A stretch of 64,000 nucleotides of DNA from Croceicoccus marinus (lineage in GTDB: Bacteria > Pseudomonadota > Alphaproteobacteria > Sphingomonadales > Sphingomonadaceae): the NCBI RefSeq assembly GCF_001661675.2, contig NZ_CP019602.1, forward strand, positions 1,575,501-1,639,500, given 5' to 3'. A model generated the notes under the pieces. It worked only from the letters and a program-made list of their open reading frames with translations, was not told the DNA's origin and did no database searches. Shown piece by piece: positions 35,051-44,942 of the stretch; the stretch's first letter is position 1; each line of letters opens with the position of its first letter. The translations under genes and the position numbers were made by a program.

Positions 35051-36376
35051 TCAGGCCAGCATGCCGAGCGGGTTCTCGACCAGTTCCCTGAACGCCGCCA
35101 TCAGCCGGGCACCGTCTGCCCCGTCGATGGCGCGGTGATCGAAGCTGCCGGTGGCGCTCATCATCGTGGCGGCGACGATCTCGCCATTGTCGTCGACGAT
35201 GGCGCGCTTTTCGCCCGCGCCGATGGCCAGGATCATGCCCTGCGGGGGGTTGATCACCGCCTCGAACTGCTTGATGCCCATCATGCCCATGTTCGACAGG
35301 CTGCCGGTACCGCCCTGGTATTCCTCGGGCTGCAGCTTGCCTTCGCGGGCGCGCCCGGCAAGATCCTTCATCGCGGTGGCGATCGAGCTGACCGACCGGC
35401 CATCGGCATCCGAGATGATCGGCGTGATCAGCCCTGCCGGAATGGACACGGCGACCGAGATGTCGGCACGCTCGTACTGGATCAGCTCGCTGCCCGAGAA
35501 CGCAACATTGCATTCGGGCACTGCGATCAGCGCCTTGCCAAGCGCCTTGACCAGCAGATCATTGACCGAAATCTTCACGCCCTGGCTTTCCAGCGCCTTG
35601 TTGATCTCGCCGCGAAGCGCCAGCAGCTTGTCGAGCCGCACGTCTACGGTAAGGTAGATGTGCGGAACCTGCTGCTTCGATTCCGTCAGGCGGCGCGCGA
35701 TGGTCTTGCGCATGCCCGACAGCCTGGACACCTGGTGCGGGATACGCGCGTCAAGGATGGCACGGGTCTCGTCCGACATCTCGACCGTTGAGGCCGGTGC
35801 GGCGGACGGCGCGCTTGCGGCGGGTGCCGGTGCGGCCTTGGCGGAGCCGGCCTTCGCCCCTTCGATATCGGCCTTGACGATGCGGCCGCGCGGACCGCTG
35901 CCGCTGACCTGCGACAGGTCGATGTTCTTGTCCGCCGCCATCCGGCGCGCCAGCGGCGAAGCGAACACGCGCTCACCCGACGACGCGGGGGCCGGACTTG
36001 CGGACGGCGCAGGTGCCGCTGCCGGAGCGGGTGCGGAAGCAGGCGAAGGAGCAGGTGCATCCGACTTGGCCGGAGCGGGCGAAGGGGCGGGCGCCGCCTT
36101 GCCGCCGCTTTTGGCCGCTTCCTCGATGTCTTCGCCTTCCTCGGCCAGAACCGCGATCACGGTGCCGACCTTAACGTTCTCGGTCCCCTCGTCGACCGAG
36201 ATCGCCGCGATCGTGCCTTCGTCGATGGCCTCGAATTCCATCGTGGCCTTGTCGGTCTCGATCTCTGCGATGATGTCGCCGGGCCCGATCTTGTCGCCCG
36301 TTTTCACAAGCCACTTGGCCAGGGTGCCCTCTTCCATGGTGGGGGACAAGGCTGGCATCTTGAGTGAGATCGGCAT
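35051..36376 (-). CDS. pdhC: Pyruvate dehydrogenase complex E2, dihydrolipoamide acetyltransferase
   Basis: 441 residues. N-terminal lipoyl domain (about 1-78) with the lipoylated lysine in [10 protein letters not shown], a long Ala/Pro linker, a peripheral subunit-binding domain ([19 protein letters not shown]) and a C-terminal catalytic domain with the active-site [35 protein letters not shown] is the usual pyruvate-type N-terminus and fixes the start at 36376, although the frame is open 33 codons further. E1 subunits are absent; the gene upstream is divergent. Confidence 0.94.
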   Translation of the reverse strand: MPISLKMPALSPTMEEGTLAKWLVKTGDKIGPGDIIAEIETDKATMEFEAIDEGTIAAISVDEGTENVKVGTVIAVLAEEGEDIEEAAKSGGKAAPAPSPAPAKSDAPAPSPASAPAPAAAPAPSASPAPASSGERVFASPLARRMAADKNIDLSQVSGSGPRGRIVKADIEGAKAGSAKAAPAPAASAPSAAPASTVEMSDETRAILDARIPHQVSRLSGMRKTIARRLTESKQQVPHIYLTVDVRLDKLLALRGEINKALESQGVKISVNDLLVKALGKALIAVPECNVAFSGSELIQYERADISVAVSIPAGLITPIISDADGRSVSSIATAMKDLAGRAREGKLQPEEYQGGTGSLSNMGMMGIKQFEAVINPPQGMILAIGAGEKRAIVDDNGEIVAATMMSATGSFDHRAIDGADGARLMAAFRELVENPLGMLA

Positions 36377-36568
36377 GATCGGCAGCGTTCCTGGTTCGAT
36401 TGCAGGCCAACCCGGCGGAGGCAGGAGGCCCTTTGAGGACATATTCCGTCGCTTATCTCTAGCCTTAACAGGCATGGGTCAAGGGCGGAGTTGCCTCGCC
36501 GCTATTGCGAAAATCGGCGCGCTGCCGCAGGCTTTGCATGGAAAGCAACTGGCAGGCCGAATTTCGCA

Positions 36569-37024
36569 ATGCGTATCTATCTGGTCATCATGGACGAAAC
36601 CCCCGAATCCCGCACGGCGCTGCGGTTCGCCTCGCGGCGCGCGGCGAACACGGGGGGTGCGATCCATATCATCGCGGTCGTGCCCAAGCAGCAGTTCGTG
36701 GCGTTCGGCGGGGTGCAGGCCACTATCGAGGAAGAAGCCAAGAGCCGCGCCGAAGTGCTGGTGATGGCCGCCGCCGGTTCGCTGTTCGAGGAACTGGGCC
36801 GCATGCCATCGATCGCGGTCAAGGTCGGCGATGCGACGCGCGTGGTGCAGGATTACCTGGCCGAGCATGAGGGGATTGCCGCGCTGGTGCTGGGCGCTGC
36901 GGCGGACGGCCCTCCGGGACCGCTGATCGCGCATTTCGCGGGACACAGGGCAGGACAATTGCCCTGCCCCCTGATGATCGTCCCCGGCGCGCTGACCGAT
37001 GAGGAAATCGACGCGCTAAGCTAG
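36569..37024 (+). CDS. Universal stress protein family protein
   Basis: 151 residues with the UspA-type alpha/beta fold: MRIYLVIMDETPESRTALRFA strand-helix, IHIIAVVPK, and a late AALVLGAA followed by LPCPLMIVPG. The ATP-binding GxxG pattern of classical members is only partly kept, so nucleotide binding is uncertain. It diverges from pdhC with 192 bases between starts. A 7-bp hairpin (37012-37018 with 37022-37028) spans its stop codon and may help termination. Confidence 0.82.
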   Translation: MRIYLVIMDETPESRTALRFASRRAANTGGAIHIIAVVPKQQFVAFGGVQATIEEEAKSRAEVLVMAAAGSLFEELGRMPSIAVKVGDATRVVQDYLAEHEGIAALVLGAAADGPPGPLIAHFAGHRAGQLPCPLMIVPGALTDEEIDALS

Positions 37025-37040
37025 CGCGCCGGGTTCCCGT

Positions 37041-37577
37041 TCACGCGGACGCCTTGCTCTTGCCGGTCGCGGTCCCGCGTGCCGGATAGTCCTTGTCCTT
37101 CACCATATCGATGCCCTTGAGCAGTTCATCAAGCGGCGGACGGGTGAAGGGCGCGCTCTGCACCTGCGCGAAATAGAGCGTGCCGTCAGGGCGGATCAGG
37201 AACAGGCCCGGCTCCGAGAACAGGTCCGGCTCTTCCGATCCTTCGCGCTTTTCGGACAGATAGAGGCCCCACTCGCGCGCCTGATCGGCCGAGAGGTCAT
37301 AGGCAAGCGGCAAGTCGCCGGTCTTCCATTCGCGGTCGACCACCATCGCCCGGTCTTCGCTATCCATCGAGATCGCGAAGATCGACACGCCGCGGCTGGT
37401 GAAATCCTCCAGCTTGCTCGCCACCTGTTCAAGGTACGACTTGCAGATCGGGCAGTGCTTGCCGCGATAGAACACCAGCATGGTCATGAAGTCCGGCGAC
37501 TGATGCGAAAGGTTGAAGCGCGCATCAATCGTCAGCGGAAGGTCGAGTTCGGGTACCTTGTCGTTGGGTATGAGCAT
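37041..37577 (-). CDS. Peroxiredoxin-like (AhpC/TSA) protein
   Basis: 178-residue thioredoxin-fold protein. FYRGKHCPICKSYLEQ places the peroxidatic cysteine with a second cysteine three residues on, and ISMDSEDRA matches the usual strand after the active site. Likely reduces peroxides or acts as a thiol oxidoreductase in the cytoplasm; reductant unknown. ATG 37577 has AAAAAGGAG six bases upstream; the longer frame lacks a ribosome-binding site. It follows rnr on the same strand. Confidence 0.85.
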   Translation of the reverse strand: MLIPNDKVPELDLPLTIDARFNLSHQSPDFMTMLVFYRGKHCPICKSYLEQVASKLEDFTSRGVSIFAISMDSEDRAMVVDREWKTGDLPLAYDLSADQAREWGLYLSEKREGSEEPDLFSEPGLFLIRPDGTLYFAQVQSAPFTRPPLDELLKGIDMVKDKDYPARGTATGKSKASA

Positions 37578-37631
37578 GAATTTCTCCTTTTTACCCGAAC
37601 GGACGGGCAAGAGGATCGTTTCATCAGCTCA

Positions 37632-39941
37632 TCACTTCTTGCGGCCCTGCTGCCGTATATTGCCCGGACGCCCTCGTTTTCCCACGACATGCTTGCCCGC
37701 CTTGTCGTGTCGGATCGGCGGCTTTCCCTTGCGGCGCGGAGCGGCCCTGCCGCCGCGCGGTTCGATGCTGCCCGCATATTCGGGCGGCTCGAACTTAAGC
37801 GCGCCGGACAGCGGATTGGCTTCGGCCAACCGCAGGGTCAGCCGGTCGCCGGAACGGAAAACCGTGCCACTTTCCTGTCCGACCAGCACCTGCGCCTTGT
37901 CGTCATAGTTGAATCGCTCGTCACCCAGCACCGAAACCGGCACCAGACCGTCACCTCCGACACCCAGAATGGTCGCGAAAAGACCGAATTTCTGCACGCC
38001 GGTGACACGGGTTTCGAAGGTTTCGCCCACGCGGCCGGATAGCCATGCCGCAACATAGCGGTCGATGGTATCGCGCTCCGCCTCCATCGCGCGGCGTTCG
38101 GCGCGGCTGATCGCCTCGGTCACGCGGTCCAGCGATTCGCGGTCGCGGTCGGACAGGCCGCTGCCATCGGGGATGGCGTTCGATTGCGGTTTCGGCTGCT
38201 CCAGCCGATAGGCATCGACCAGTGCACGGTGGACCAGCAAATCGGCATAGCGGCGAATGGGCGAGGTGAAATGCGCATAGCTGCCCAGCGACAGCCCGAA
38301 ATGCCCCGCATTACGCGGCCCGTAAAAGGCCTGCATCTGCGTGCGAAGCACCTGCTCCATAATCAGTTCCTTCTCCGCCACGTCGCTCACGTCCTTGAGG
38401 AGGCGATTGAACAGCGAAGGGGTGATCACCTGACCCAGCGACAGGCTGCGGTCCATGGTCTTGAGGTAGTCGCGCAGCGAGACCAGCTTTTCCCGGCTCG
38501 GCGTTTCGTGGACGCGATAGACGACGGGGGCAGCCTTGGCCTCCAGCGCCTTGGCGGCGGCGACATTGGCGGCGATCATGAAATCCTCGACCACCCGGTG
38601 CGCGTCGAGCCGTTCGCGAAGGACGATGGCGTCGATGCGGCCCTTGTCGTCCAGCACGACCCGGCGTTCGGGCAGGTCGAGGTCCAGCGGTTCGCGGTCG
38701 TCGCGCGCAGAGGCCAGCCGATTCCAGCAGGCCCACAGGTTTGTCAGATGCTCGGGCGCGTCGCCCTTGTCGATCCGTTCCTGCGCGTCCTCATAGGCGA
38801 TCACCTCGTGAATGCGGACGATGGCGCGGGTGAAGCGGAAGTTCCTGACCCGCCCGTCGGCATCGATGGTGAGGTGGCAGGCCATCGCGGCCCGGTCCTC
38901 GCCCTCGCCCAGCGAGCAGACGTCGGCGGACAGGACTTCGGGCAGCATCGGGACGACGCGGTCGGGGAAATAGACCGAATTGCCGCGCTTCCGTGCCTCG
39001 CGGTCGATCTTCATGCCGGGGCGGACATAGAAGCTGACATCGGCGATCGCGACCAGCGCCTTCCACCCGCCCGGATTGTCCGGATTGTCGTCGGGCGCGG
39101 CCCAGATCGCATCGTCATGGTCGCGCGCATCGGCGGGGTCGATGGCGACGATGGGCAGCCCGGTCAGGTCCTCGCGGTCCTCCTTCGACAGCGGCAGGCG
39201 GGCAGAGGTCTGCGCCTCGTCCAGCGTCTCGCTGGTGAAGACATGCGGGATCTCGTACTTGTGGATCGCGATCAGGCTGAAGCTCTTGGGTGCGAGCGGG
39301 TCTCCTAGCACCTCGGTCACCTTGACGCCCGAACGCGGCGACTTGCCCGCCGCCTCGGCCAGTACCAGCTGGCCTTCCTCGGCCTCGCCCAGATCGGCGA
39401 TGGGCATCGAATTGCGCACCGATTTCTCGACCGGCGCCAGCCAGCCCTTTCCGCTGGAGTCGATCTCCACCACGCCCATCAGCGCTTCCTCCCGGTCGGG
39501 CAGCTTGCGCATGACATGGGCGATCCAGCCCTTGCCCGCCTCTTCCGTCCGGGCCAGGATCCGGTCGCCCTTGCGCAAGGCGGGATAGGCGCGCTTCGCC
39601 TTGCCCTTGGGTTCGATCACGCGCAGGCGCGGCGGGGCCTGCCCGCTGTCGGGATCCCAGCTTTCCGGCACGGCGACCGCCTCGCCCTCGTCGATCTCGA
39701 CCACGCGCAGCACGGTCACCTTCGGCACGCCGCCCATGCGGTGATAGGCGGTGCGCTTGCCGTCGATCATGCCTTCCTCGGCCATGTCCTTGAGCAGCGC
39801 CTTGAGCGCGATCTTCTCCTGCCCCTTCAGCTTGAAGTGGCGCGCGATCTCGCGCTTGCCGATGGGGATCTCGGAACCCTTGATAAGCTCCATGACCTGC
39901 TGCTTGGTGGGCAGGCCTTCGAATTTCTTGTGATGTGCCAT
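37632..39941 (-). CDS. rnr: Ribonuclease R
   Basis: 3'-to-5' hydrolytic exoribonuclease able to degrade structured RNA. 769 residues in RNase R order: N-terminal helix-turn-helix (PTKQQVMELI), cold-shock domains, the RNB catalytic domain from about residue 250 with the metal-binding IDPADARDHDDAIWA, the FGLSLGSYAHFTSPIRRYADL motif, and a C-terminal S1 domain followed by a basic tail (RRKGKPPIRHDKAGK). Confidence 0.95.
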   Translation of the reverse strand: MAHHKKFEGLPTKQQVMELIKGSEIPIGKREIARHFKLKGQEKIALKALLKDMAEEGMIDGKRTAYHRMGGVPKVTVLRVVEIDEGEAVAVPESWDPDSGQAPPRLRVIEPKGKAKRAYPALRKGDRILARTEEAGKGWIAHVMRKLPDREEALMGVVEIDSSGKGWLAPVEKSVRNSMPIADLGEAEEGQLVLAEAAGKSPRSGVKVTEVLGDPLAPKSFSLIAIHKYEIPHVFTSETLDEAQTSARLPLSKEDREDLTGLPIVAIDPADARDHDDAIWAAPDDNPDNPGGWKALVAIADVSFYVRPGMKIDREARKRGNSVYFPDRVVPMLPEVLSADVCSLGEGEDRAAMACHLTIDADGRVRNFRFTRAIVRIHEVIAYEDAQERIDKGDAPEHLTNLWACWNRLASARDDREPLDLDLPERRVVLDDKGRIDAIVLRERLDAHRVVEDFMIAANVAAAKALEAKAAPVVYRVHETPSREKLVSLRDYLKTMDRSLSLGQVITPSLFNRLLKDVSDVAEKELIMEQVLRTQMQAFYGPRNAGHFGLSLGSYAHFTSPIRRYADLLVHRALVDAYRLEQPKPQSNAIPDGSGLSDRDRESLDRVTEAISRAERRAMEAERDTIDRYVAAWLSGRVGETFETRVTGVQKFGLFATILGVGGDGLVPVSVLGDERFNYDDKAQVLVGQESGTVFRSGDRLTLRLAEANPLSGALKFEPPEYAGSIEPRGGRAAPRRKGKPPIRHDKAGKHVVGKRGRPGNIRQQGRKK

Positions 39942-39984
39942 TGGGGCCTATGTGGCCCCGACGGGCCCGCTTGCCAAGCGGTCG

Positions 39985-41337
39985 CTATTCGCTGTTCGCA
40001 AGCGGATAGAACGCGCCGCCCGGGACGGCCGCCGCCACGGGGCTTTCCGCGCCGCTGGCCGCGATGGCCGAAACGCCCACGATCCAGTCGTCGCCGCGCA
40101 GCTCCAGCGTGTCGCTGGTCGTGCCGGCGGGAACCTCGCGCACGCGTTCCCATGCCGCGTCGTCGGTGCGGCGGCGGAACAGCGCATAGCGCGCGGCCCC
40201 GTCCGATTCCTGCCATTCGACCAGCGTGTCGGGCCGGACCGCGGCATCGGCGGTCACGCGCGGCGGCATCGGGGTCTGCGCCAGCCTAGCCAGCGCCAGC
40301 GTGTTCAGCCGCGTGACACGCGCAAGATAGGGGAAATCCATTTCGCTGGGCACGTCGCCATAGAATACCCCGTCCTCGGTGCGGACGTTCTGGTGCTGAT
40401 GCTCGTAATCCTCGACCGCGACCGACAGGCGGACCGCGGGAAAGCCCTTTTCCAGCATCGGCAGGTGATCGCCGCCGCGGCCCATGCGGTCCGCGCGCCA
40501 GACCTGCCGCACGCTGAGCGCGTCGTCGGCGTCGCTTTCGGACAGGTTCGCCAGCCAGCGCGAGAGATTGCGCGAGGGCGCATCGTTCTCACCCCCGTTT
40601 CGGCGCATGTCGGCCCGCTGGTCGTCGCCCGCATCGGCGCGCACCGCTTCGGAAAAGACGCGGATATGTTCGTTGTCGACATATCCGTCCGATCCATGCG
40701 TGCCGCCGACGATGTCGTTGTTCAGCACGGCCTTGACCGTCCAGCCCTGTTCCTCGGCATAATCGGCCAGCAACTTGCCGCCGTACAGCCCCTGCTCCTC
40801 GCCCGAGAGGACGGCGTAGACGATGGTGGTCGGGAACTTGAAACGCGAGAGATTGCGCGCCGCCTCGAAGATCAGGGCGGTGCCCGAACCGTCGTCGTTC
40901 GCGCCGGGGGCATCGGTGACGGCGTCCGTGGGATCGGAGGCCATCGAATCGATATGCGCCGACACGATCACGACCTCGTCCGGGCGTTCGGTGCCCGGCT
41001 GGACCGCGAGCACGTTCACCAGCCGGGTTGGCTCCGCCACGCGGCGGCCCTGGATGATGCGTTCGGGCAGCGCGATTTCAAGACAGCCGCCGCATTCCTG
41101 CGAGATGCGGCGGAACTCAGCCTCTGCCCAGCGCCGCGCCGCACCGATGCCGCGCGTCGGGTGATTTTGCACCGATAGCGTGTTGCGCGTGCCGAACCCG
41201 ACCAGCGTGTCGATATCGGCGCGCAGCCGCTCTTCCGACACGTCGATGTCGGCCTCGCTCTGCGCCGAGGCGGGGGTGGAAAGGATCGGGTTGCTGGCCA
41301 GCGCGAGCAGCGCGGCGAGAGTCAGGCGGGTGTTCAT
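39985..41337 (-). CDS. Secreted M28-family metallopeptidase
   Basis: 450 residues with a Sec signal peptide (LTLAALLALASNPILSTPAS). The M28 zinc ligands are visible: SAHIDSMAS, GANDDGSGTALIFEAARN and the catalytic LSGEEQGLYGGK, with a late His in YEHQHQNVRTEDG. An aminopeptidase or carboxypeptidase acting in the periplasm is expected. The last ~90 residues look like a fibronectin III-type beta domain (VEWQESDGAARYALFRRR), a common substrate-binding add-on. ATG 41337 gives the cleanest signal peptide. Confidence 0.88.
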   Translation of the reverse strand: MNTRLTLAALLALASNPILSTPASAQSEADIDVSEERLRADIDTLVGFGTRNTLSVQNHPTRGIGAARRWAEAEFRRISQECGGCLEIALPERIIQGRRVAEPTRLVNVLAVQPGTERPDEVVIVSAHIDSMASDPTDAVTDAPGANDDGSGTALIFEAARNLSRFKFPTTIVYAVLSGEEQGLYGGKLLADYAEEQGWTVKAVLNNDIVGGTHGSDGYVDNEHIRVFSEAVRADAGDDQRADMRRNGGENDAPSRNLSRWLANLSESDADDALSVRQVWRADRMGRGGDHLPMLEKGFPAVRLSVAVEDYEHQHQNVRTEDGVFYGDVPSEMDFPYLARVTRLNTLALARLAQTPMPPRVTADAAVRPDTLVEWQESDGAARYALFRRRTDDAAWERVREVPAGTTSDTLELRGDDWIVGVSAIAASGAESPVAAAVPGGAFYPLANSE

Positions 41338-41382
41338 GCCCCGCACTGTGCTTCGCCCCCCTGCCCTTGGCAAGGCCCGCGC

Positions 41383-42957
41383 CTAGTAAGCGCGGGCAAT
41401 ATAGATATATTCCGCCGCTTCCTCGCCGGTGAAGATGCACGCCGCCTCGGGCTTGCCGCCCTCGTTGGGGATGTTGCGCAAGGTCAGCTTCAGCGCCTTG
41501 AGCTGCTCGACAATCCTGTCCAGCGCCTCTCCGGTGGGCCGCGACCAGGCCGCGCGGATCCAGCCCGGCTTGTCGGCACCCTCGGCGAAATATTCGGCAA
41601 TGGCGTCCATGTCCTCGATGTCGGTGCGGATCGCCTCGTCACGGCGGGTCTGCGCCTCCGTGAACAGGTTCTCCTGTATCTCTTCAAGCAGGCTGGCCGC
41701 GTTGAACAGGAAATCGTCGCGCGATTCGCCGTTGATGTCGGCCTTGCCATCCTCGCGCCACAGCCGGTCGCGGCGCAGGACCGAGACCTGTTCGCTCGCC
41801 ATGTCGCGCGGGCCGACCTCGACGATGATGGGCGCGCCCTTGCGCACCCAGTCCCAGCGCTTCTGCGCCGCCTTGCCGGGGCGCGGGTCCAGCAGCACGC
41901 GCACGGGCTCGCGGAAAGCATCCTGCGAGGTCAGCGTCTTCCGGATCTCTTCGCAATAGGCGATGATATCACCGTCACCATCCTTGCCGCGCAGCATCGG
42001 CAGCACGATGATCTGGTGGGGCGCGATGCGCGGCGGCACGCGCAGCCCGTCATCGTCGCCATGCGTCATGATCACGCCGCCGATCAGCCGGGTCGAAACA
42101 CCCCAGCTGGTGGTGTGGCACAGCTGCTGGGCGCCCTGGTCGTCCTGATAGCTGATGTCGGCCGCCTGCGAGAAGGTCGTGCCCAGGTAATGCGAGGTGC
42201 CGGCCTGCAGTGCCTTGCCGTCCTGCATCATCGCCTCGATCGAATAGGTCGCGTCAGCGCCGGGAAAACGCTCGTTCTCGGGCTTTTCGCCAGCGATCAC
42301 GGGGATCGCCAGCACGTCCTCGGCAAAGCTGCGATAGACTTCCAGCATCAGCAGCGTCTCTTCCATCGCGTCCTCGCCGGTCGCATGGGCGGTGTGCCCC
42401 TCCTGCCAGAGGAACTCGCTGGTGCGCAGGAACATGCGCGTGCGCATTTCCCAGCGCACCACATTGGCCCATTGGTTCAGCTTGAGCGGAAGGTCGCGCC
42501 AGCTCTGGATCCAGCGGCCCATCGCCTGGCCGATCACGGTTTCCGAAGTCGGGCGGACCACCAGCGGCTCTTCCAGCTTCGCATCGGGATCGACGACCAG
42601 CGCCCCGTTCTCCGACTTCAGCCGGTGATGGGTGACGACCGCCATCTCCTTGGCGAAACCTTCGACGTGCTCGGCTTCCTTGGCGAAATAGGACAGCGGG
42701 ATGAACAGCGGGAAATAGCAGTTTTCGTGGCCGGTTTCCTTGATCCGGTCGTCCAGCAGGCGCTGGATGCGTTCCCAGATGCCCCAGCCCCACGGCTTGA
42801 TCACCATGCAGCCGCGCACGCCCGATTCCTCGGCCAGGTCTGCCTGGCTGACCACGGCCTGGTACCAGGCGGCGAAGTCATCCTTGCGCGTGATGTCCAG
42901 CGCATGGCGGATAGTGGCTTGTTGGGACTGATTCTGCGATGTCGAGGGCGCGTTCAC
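41383..42957 (-). CDS. proS: Prolyl-tRNA synthetase, short (ProS type 3) form
   Basis: Charges tRNA-Pro. About 524 residues, the short class II form without the editing insertion: motif 2 region RWEMRTRMFLRTSEFLWQEGHTAH, LVVRPTSETVIG, and C-terminal GEEAAEYIYIARAY. The start is uncertain. GTG 42957 (VNAPSTSQNQSQQATIRHAL) is taken because it lies close to the conserved core; in-frame ATGs at 43005 and 43026 would add residues and run toward the terminator upstream. Confidence 0.92.
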   Translation of the reverse strand: MNAPSTSQNQSQQATIRHALDITRKDDFAAWYQAVVSQADLAEESGVRGCMVIKPWGWGIWERIQRLLDDRIKETGHENCYFPLFIPLSYFAKEAEHVEGFAKEMAVVTHHRLKSENGALVVDPDAKLEEPLVVRPTSETVIGQAMGRWIQSWRDLPLKLNQWANVVRWEMRTRMFLRTSEFLWQEGHTAHATGEDAMEETLLMLEVYRSFAEDVLAIPVIAGEKPENERFPGADATYSIEAMMQDGKALQAGTSHYLGTTFSQAADISYQDDQGAQQLCHTTSWGVSTRLIGGVIMTHGDDDGLRVPPRIAPHQIIVLPMLRGKDGDGDIIAYCEEIRKTLTSQDAFREPVRVLLDPRPGKAAQKRWDWVRKGAPIIVEVGPRDMASEQVSVLRRDRLWREDGKADINGESRDDFLFNAASLLEEIQENLFTEAQTRRDEAIRTDIEDMDAIAEYFAEGADKPGWIRAAWSRPTGEALDRIVEQLKALKLTLRNIPNEGGKPEAACIFTGEEAAEYIYIARAY

Positions 42958-43027
42958 TAAGCGGCAAACCTTGGGAAAAGGGGCCCTGCGCCTTGGGCGA
43001 AACATCGGCGCATCGGACCGGCACATG

Positions 43028-43051
43028 AAAAAGGGGCCCGGAACGAGCCCC
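43028..43051 (-). terminator. Rho-independent terminator upstream of proS
   Basis: On the minus strand GGGGCTC (43051-43045) pairs with GGGCCCC (43039-43033) over a five-base loop, followed by five T (43032-43028). It would end phaR transcripts about 70 bases before proS. Confidence 0.75.
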
Positions 43052-43161
43052 CATATTGCCGCCGGACCGCATTGCCAAGGGGCAGCGCGATTACGGCAAC
43101 GAGTATTCCGCCGCGCGCCCCCGGACGCCAGGTCCGGATCGCGGGCGCGGCGGAGGAAAGC

Positions 43162-43740
43162 TCAGTTGCTGAGCTTGTCGATCTGTTCCTTCATCGCGGC
43201 CATCTGCTTGCGCAGTTCTTCAAGCTCGTCGCTGTTCTGCGCGGCGGCGGGCGTATCTTCGGCGGCGGCTTCACCCTCTTCACCGGGCTTTGCCATGCCG
43301 GGCATGAACGCGTCGGTCGCGGCCTTGAACATCGCCATGTTCTGCTGCGCCAGCTTGGCCAGCGGATTGCTGCCCATCGATTCCTCGAACGCCTTGCGCA
43401 TCTTGAGCTGGTTGTCGCGGAACTGCGCCATCGACATTTCAAGATAATGCGGCACCATCGCCTGCATCGAATTGCCGTACATGCCGATCAGGTCGCGCAG
43501 GAAGGTGACGGGCAGCATCTGCGATCCGCCAGCTTCCTCGTCCATGATGATCTGGGTCAGGATCTGGTGCGTGATGTCGGCGCCGCTCTTGGCGTCGATG
43601 ACCTGGAAGTCGATCCCCTCGCGGGTCATCTCGGCAAGATGATCGAGCGTGATATAGCTGGACGAATCGGTGTTGTACAAACGCCGGTTCGCATATTTCT
43701 TGATGATGATCACACCATCGTTCTTGTCTTTATCCGCCAC
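43162..43740 (-). CDS. phaR: Polyhydroxyalkanoate synthesis repressor PhaR
   Basis: DNA-binding repressor that senses polyhydroxyalkanoate granules and controls phasin genes. 192 residues: the PhaR N-terminal domain VIIIKKYANRRLYNTDSSSY followed by the accumulation-regulator repeat (FLRDLIGMYGNSMQAMVPHYLE) and an acidic coiled-coil tail (ELEELRKQMAAMKEQIDKLS). GTG 43740 with GGGGGAT just upstream is chosen; ATG 43797 would add 19 unconserved residues. No phaC or phasin gene is in the window, so it acts in trans. Confidence 0.92.
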   Translation of the reverse strand: MADKDKNDGVIIIKKYANRRLYNTDSSSYITLDHLAEMTREGIDFQVIDAKSGADITHQILTQIIMDEEAGGSQMLPVTFLRDLIGMYGNSMQAMVPHYLEMSMAQFRDNQLKMRKAFEESMGSNPLAKLAQQNMAMFKAATDAFMPGMAKPGEEGEAAAEDTPAAAQNSDELEELRKQMAAMKEQIDKLSN

Positions 43741-43874
43741 ATATCCCCCAAGACCGAGTTGCGACCCGGACCGAAATCGCGGGCGCAAACCGAACATCTC
43801 TGGCCCAGACAGCGGGCCGTGCTGCGCAAGTTTGCTGCAAATGCTAATAGCACGTTGACGCTCGGCCTCGCAAG

Positions 43875-44942
43875 CTATCCGCGACGCAGCCGCTCGCCGG
43901 CAAGGGTAAGCAGCTCATATTGCGACAATCCCGACAGTTGGGCCGCCTTTGGCAAGGCGTAGCTGGCGCGCAGCCAGTCTCCTTCCTGCAGATGCGGCGC
44001 TGCGGTGATGTCGATCGCGGTCAGGTCCATCGACACCCGCCCGATTACCGGCAGGATCGCTCCGTCCCGCGCGGTGAATTCGCCGAGGTTCGACCATGAC
44101 CGCAGGAAGCCGTCGGCATAGCCCAGCGACACGATCGCGACCCGCAGATCGGCAGCCGCGGTAAAGCTGGCGCCATAGCCGATCGCCTCGCCCGCAGGCA
44201 GGCTGCGGATTTGCACGATCGCCGCCTCGGGCGCGACGACCTGCTGCAGTCGGCCCGCCAGTTCGCCGCGCGGCACGCCGCCGTAAAGCGCCAGTCCGGG
44301 CCGCGTGAGGCCGAAATGGAATTCCTCGCCCAGAACGATGCCCGCGCTATTGGCAAGGCTGGCGGTCCTGTGCGGTACGTGCTGCACCACATCGGCGAAG
44401 GCGGCCTGCTGGCGCGCATTCAGGTCCGACTCCTCGTCCGCGCATGCAAGGTGCGACATCAGCACCTGCACCTCCAGCGCGGCGATCGCCGGGTCGCCGA
44501 TTTCCTCGACCCGTATGCCCAGCCGGTTCATGCCGGTGTCAACCATCAGGTCGCAGGCCCCGCCGCCCGACGCGATCCAGCGGCGCGCCTGGTCCAGGCT
44601 GTTGATGACCGGGCGCACGCCAAGCTGTCTGGCAAAGCCGGCCTCGGCATCGTTCATCGGGCCCAGCAGCACCGCGATGGACGAAGCTGGCGCATGGGGC
44701 ATCACGGCCGCCACTTCGGACCAGTGCGCAACGAAGAAATCGCGGCAGCCCGCCTGCCACAGCACGGGCATGGTGCGCTCTACGCCGACGCCATAGGCGT
44801 CCGCCTTGACCGCGGCGCCGGCGCGCGCGCGGCCCGACAGGCGGTCCATCGTCCGCCAGTTCGCCGCCAGCGCCCCGCCGTCGAAGGCCAGCCGCAGGGG
44901 TGATGGAAATGAAAGGCGCGCGCCGCCGGTATCAGCCGTCAT
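43875..44942 (-). CDS. alr: Alanine racemase
   Basis: PLP enzyme interconverting L- and D-alanine for peptidoglycan. 355 residues. The PLP lysine lies in AAVKADAYGVG near residue 46, the catalytic tyrosine in IGYGASF, and the C-terminal beta domain carries GRVSMDLTAID. It starts 11 bases inside the 3' end of the transporter gene. D-alanine made here could feed the D-Ala-D-Ala ligase-like enzyme 20 kb away, but no direct link is visible. Confidence 0.94.
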   Translation of the reverse strand: MTADTGGARLSFPSPLRLAFDGGALAANWRTMDRLSGRARAGAAVKADAYGVGVERTMPVLWQAGCRDFFVAHWSEVAAVMPHAPASSIAVLLGPMNDAEAGFARQLGVRPVINSLDQARRWIASGGGACDLMVDTGMNRLGIRVEEIGDPAIAALEVQVLMSHLACADEESDLNARQQAAFADVVQHVPHRTASLANSAGIVLGEEFHFGLTRPGLALYGGVPRGELAGRLQQVVAPEAAIVQIRSLPAGEAIGYGASFTAAADLRVAIVSLGYADGFLRSWSNLGEFTARDGAILPVIGRVSMDLTAIDITAAPHLQEGDWLRASYALPKAAQLSGLSQYELLTLAGERLRRG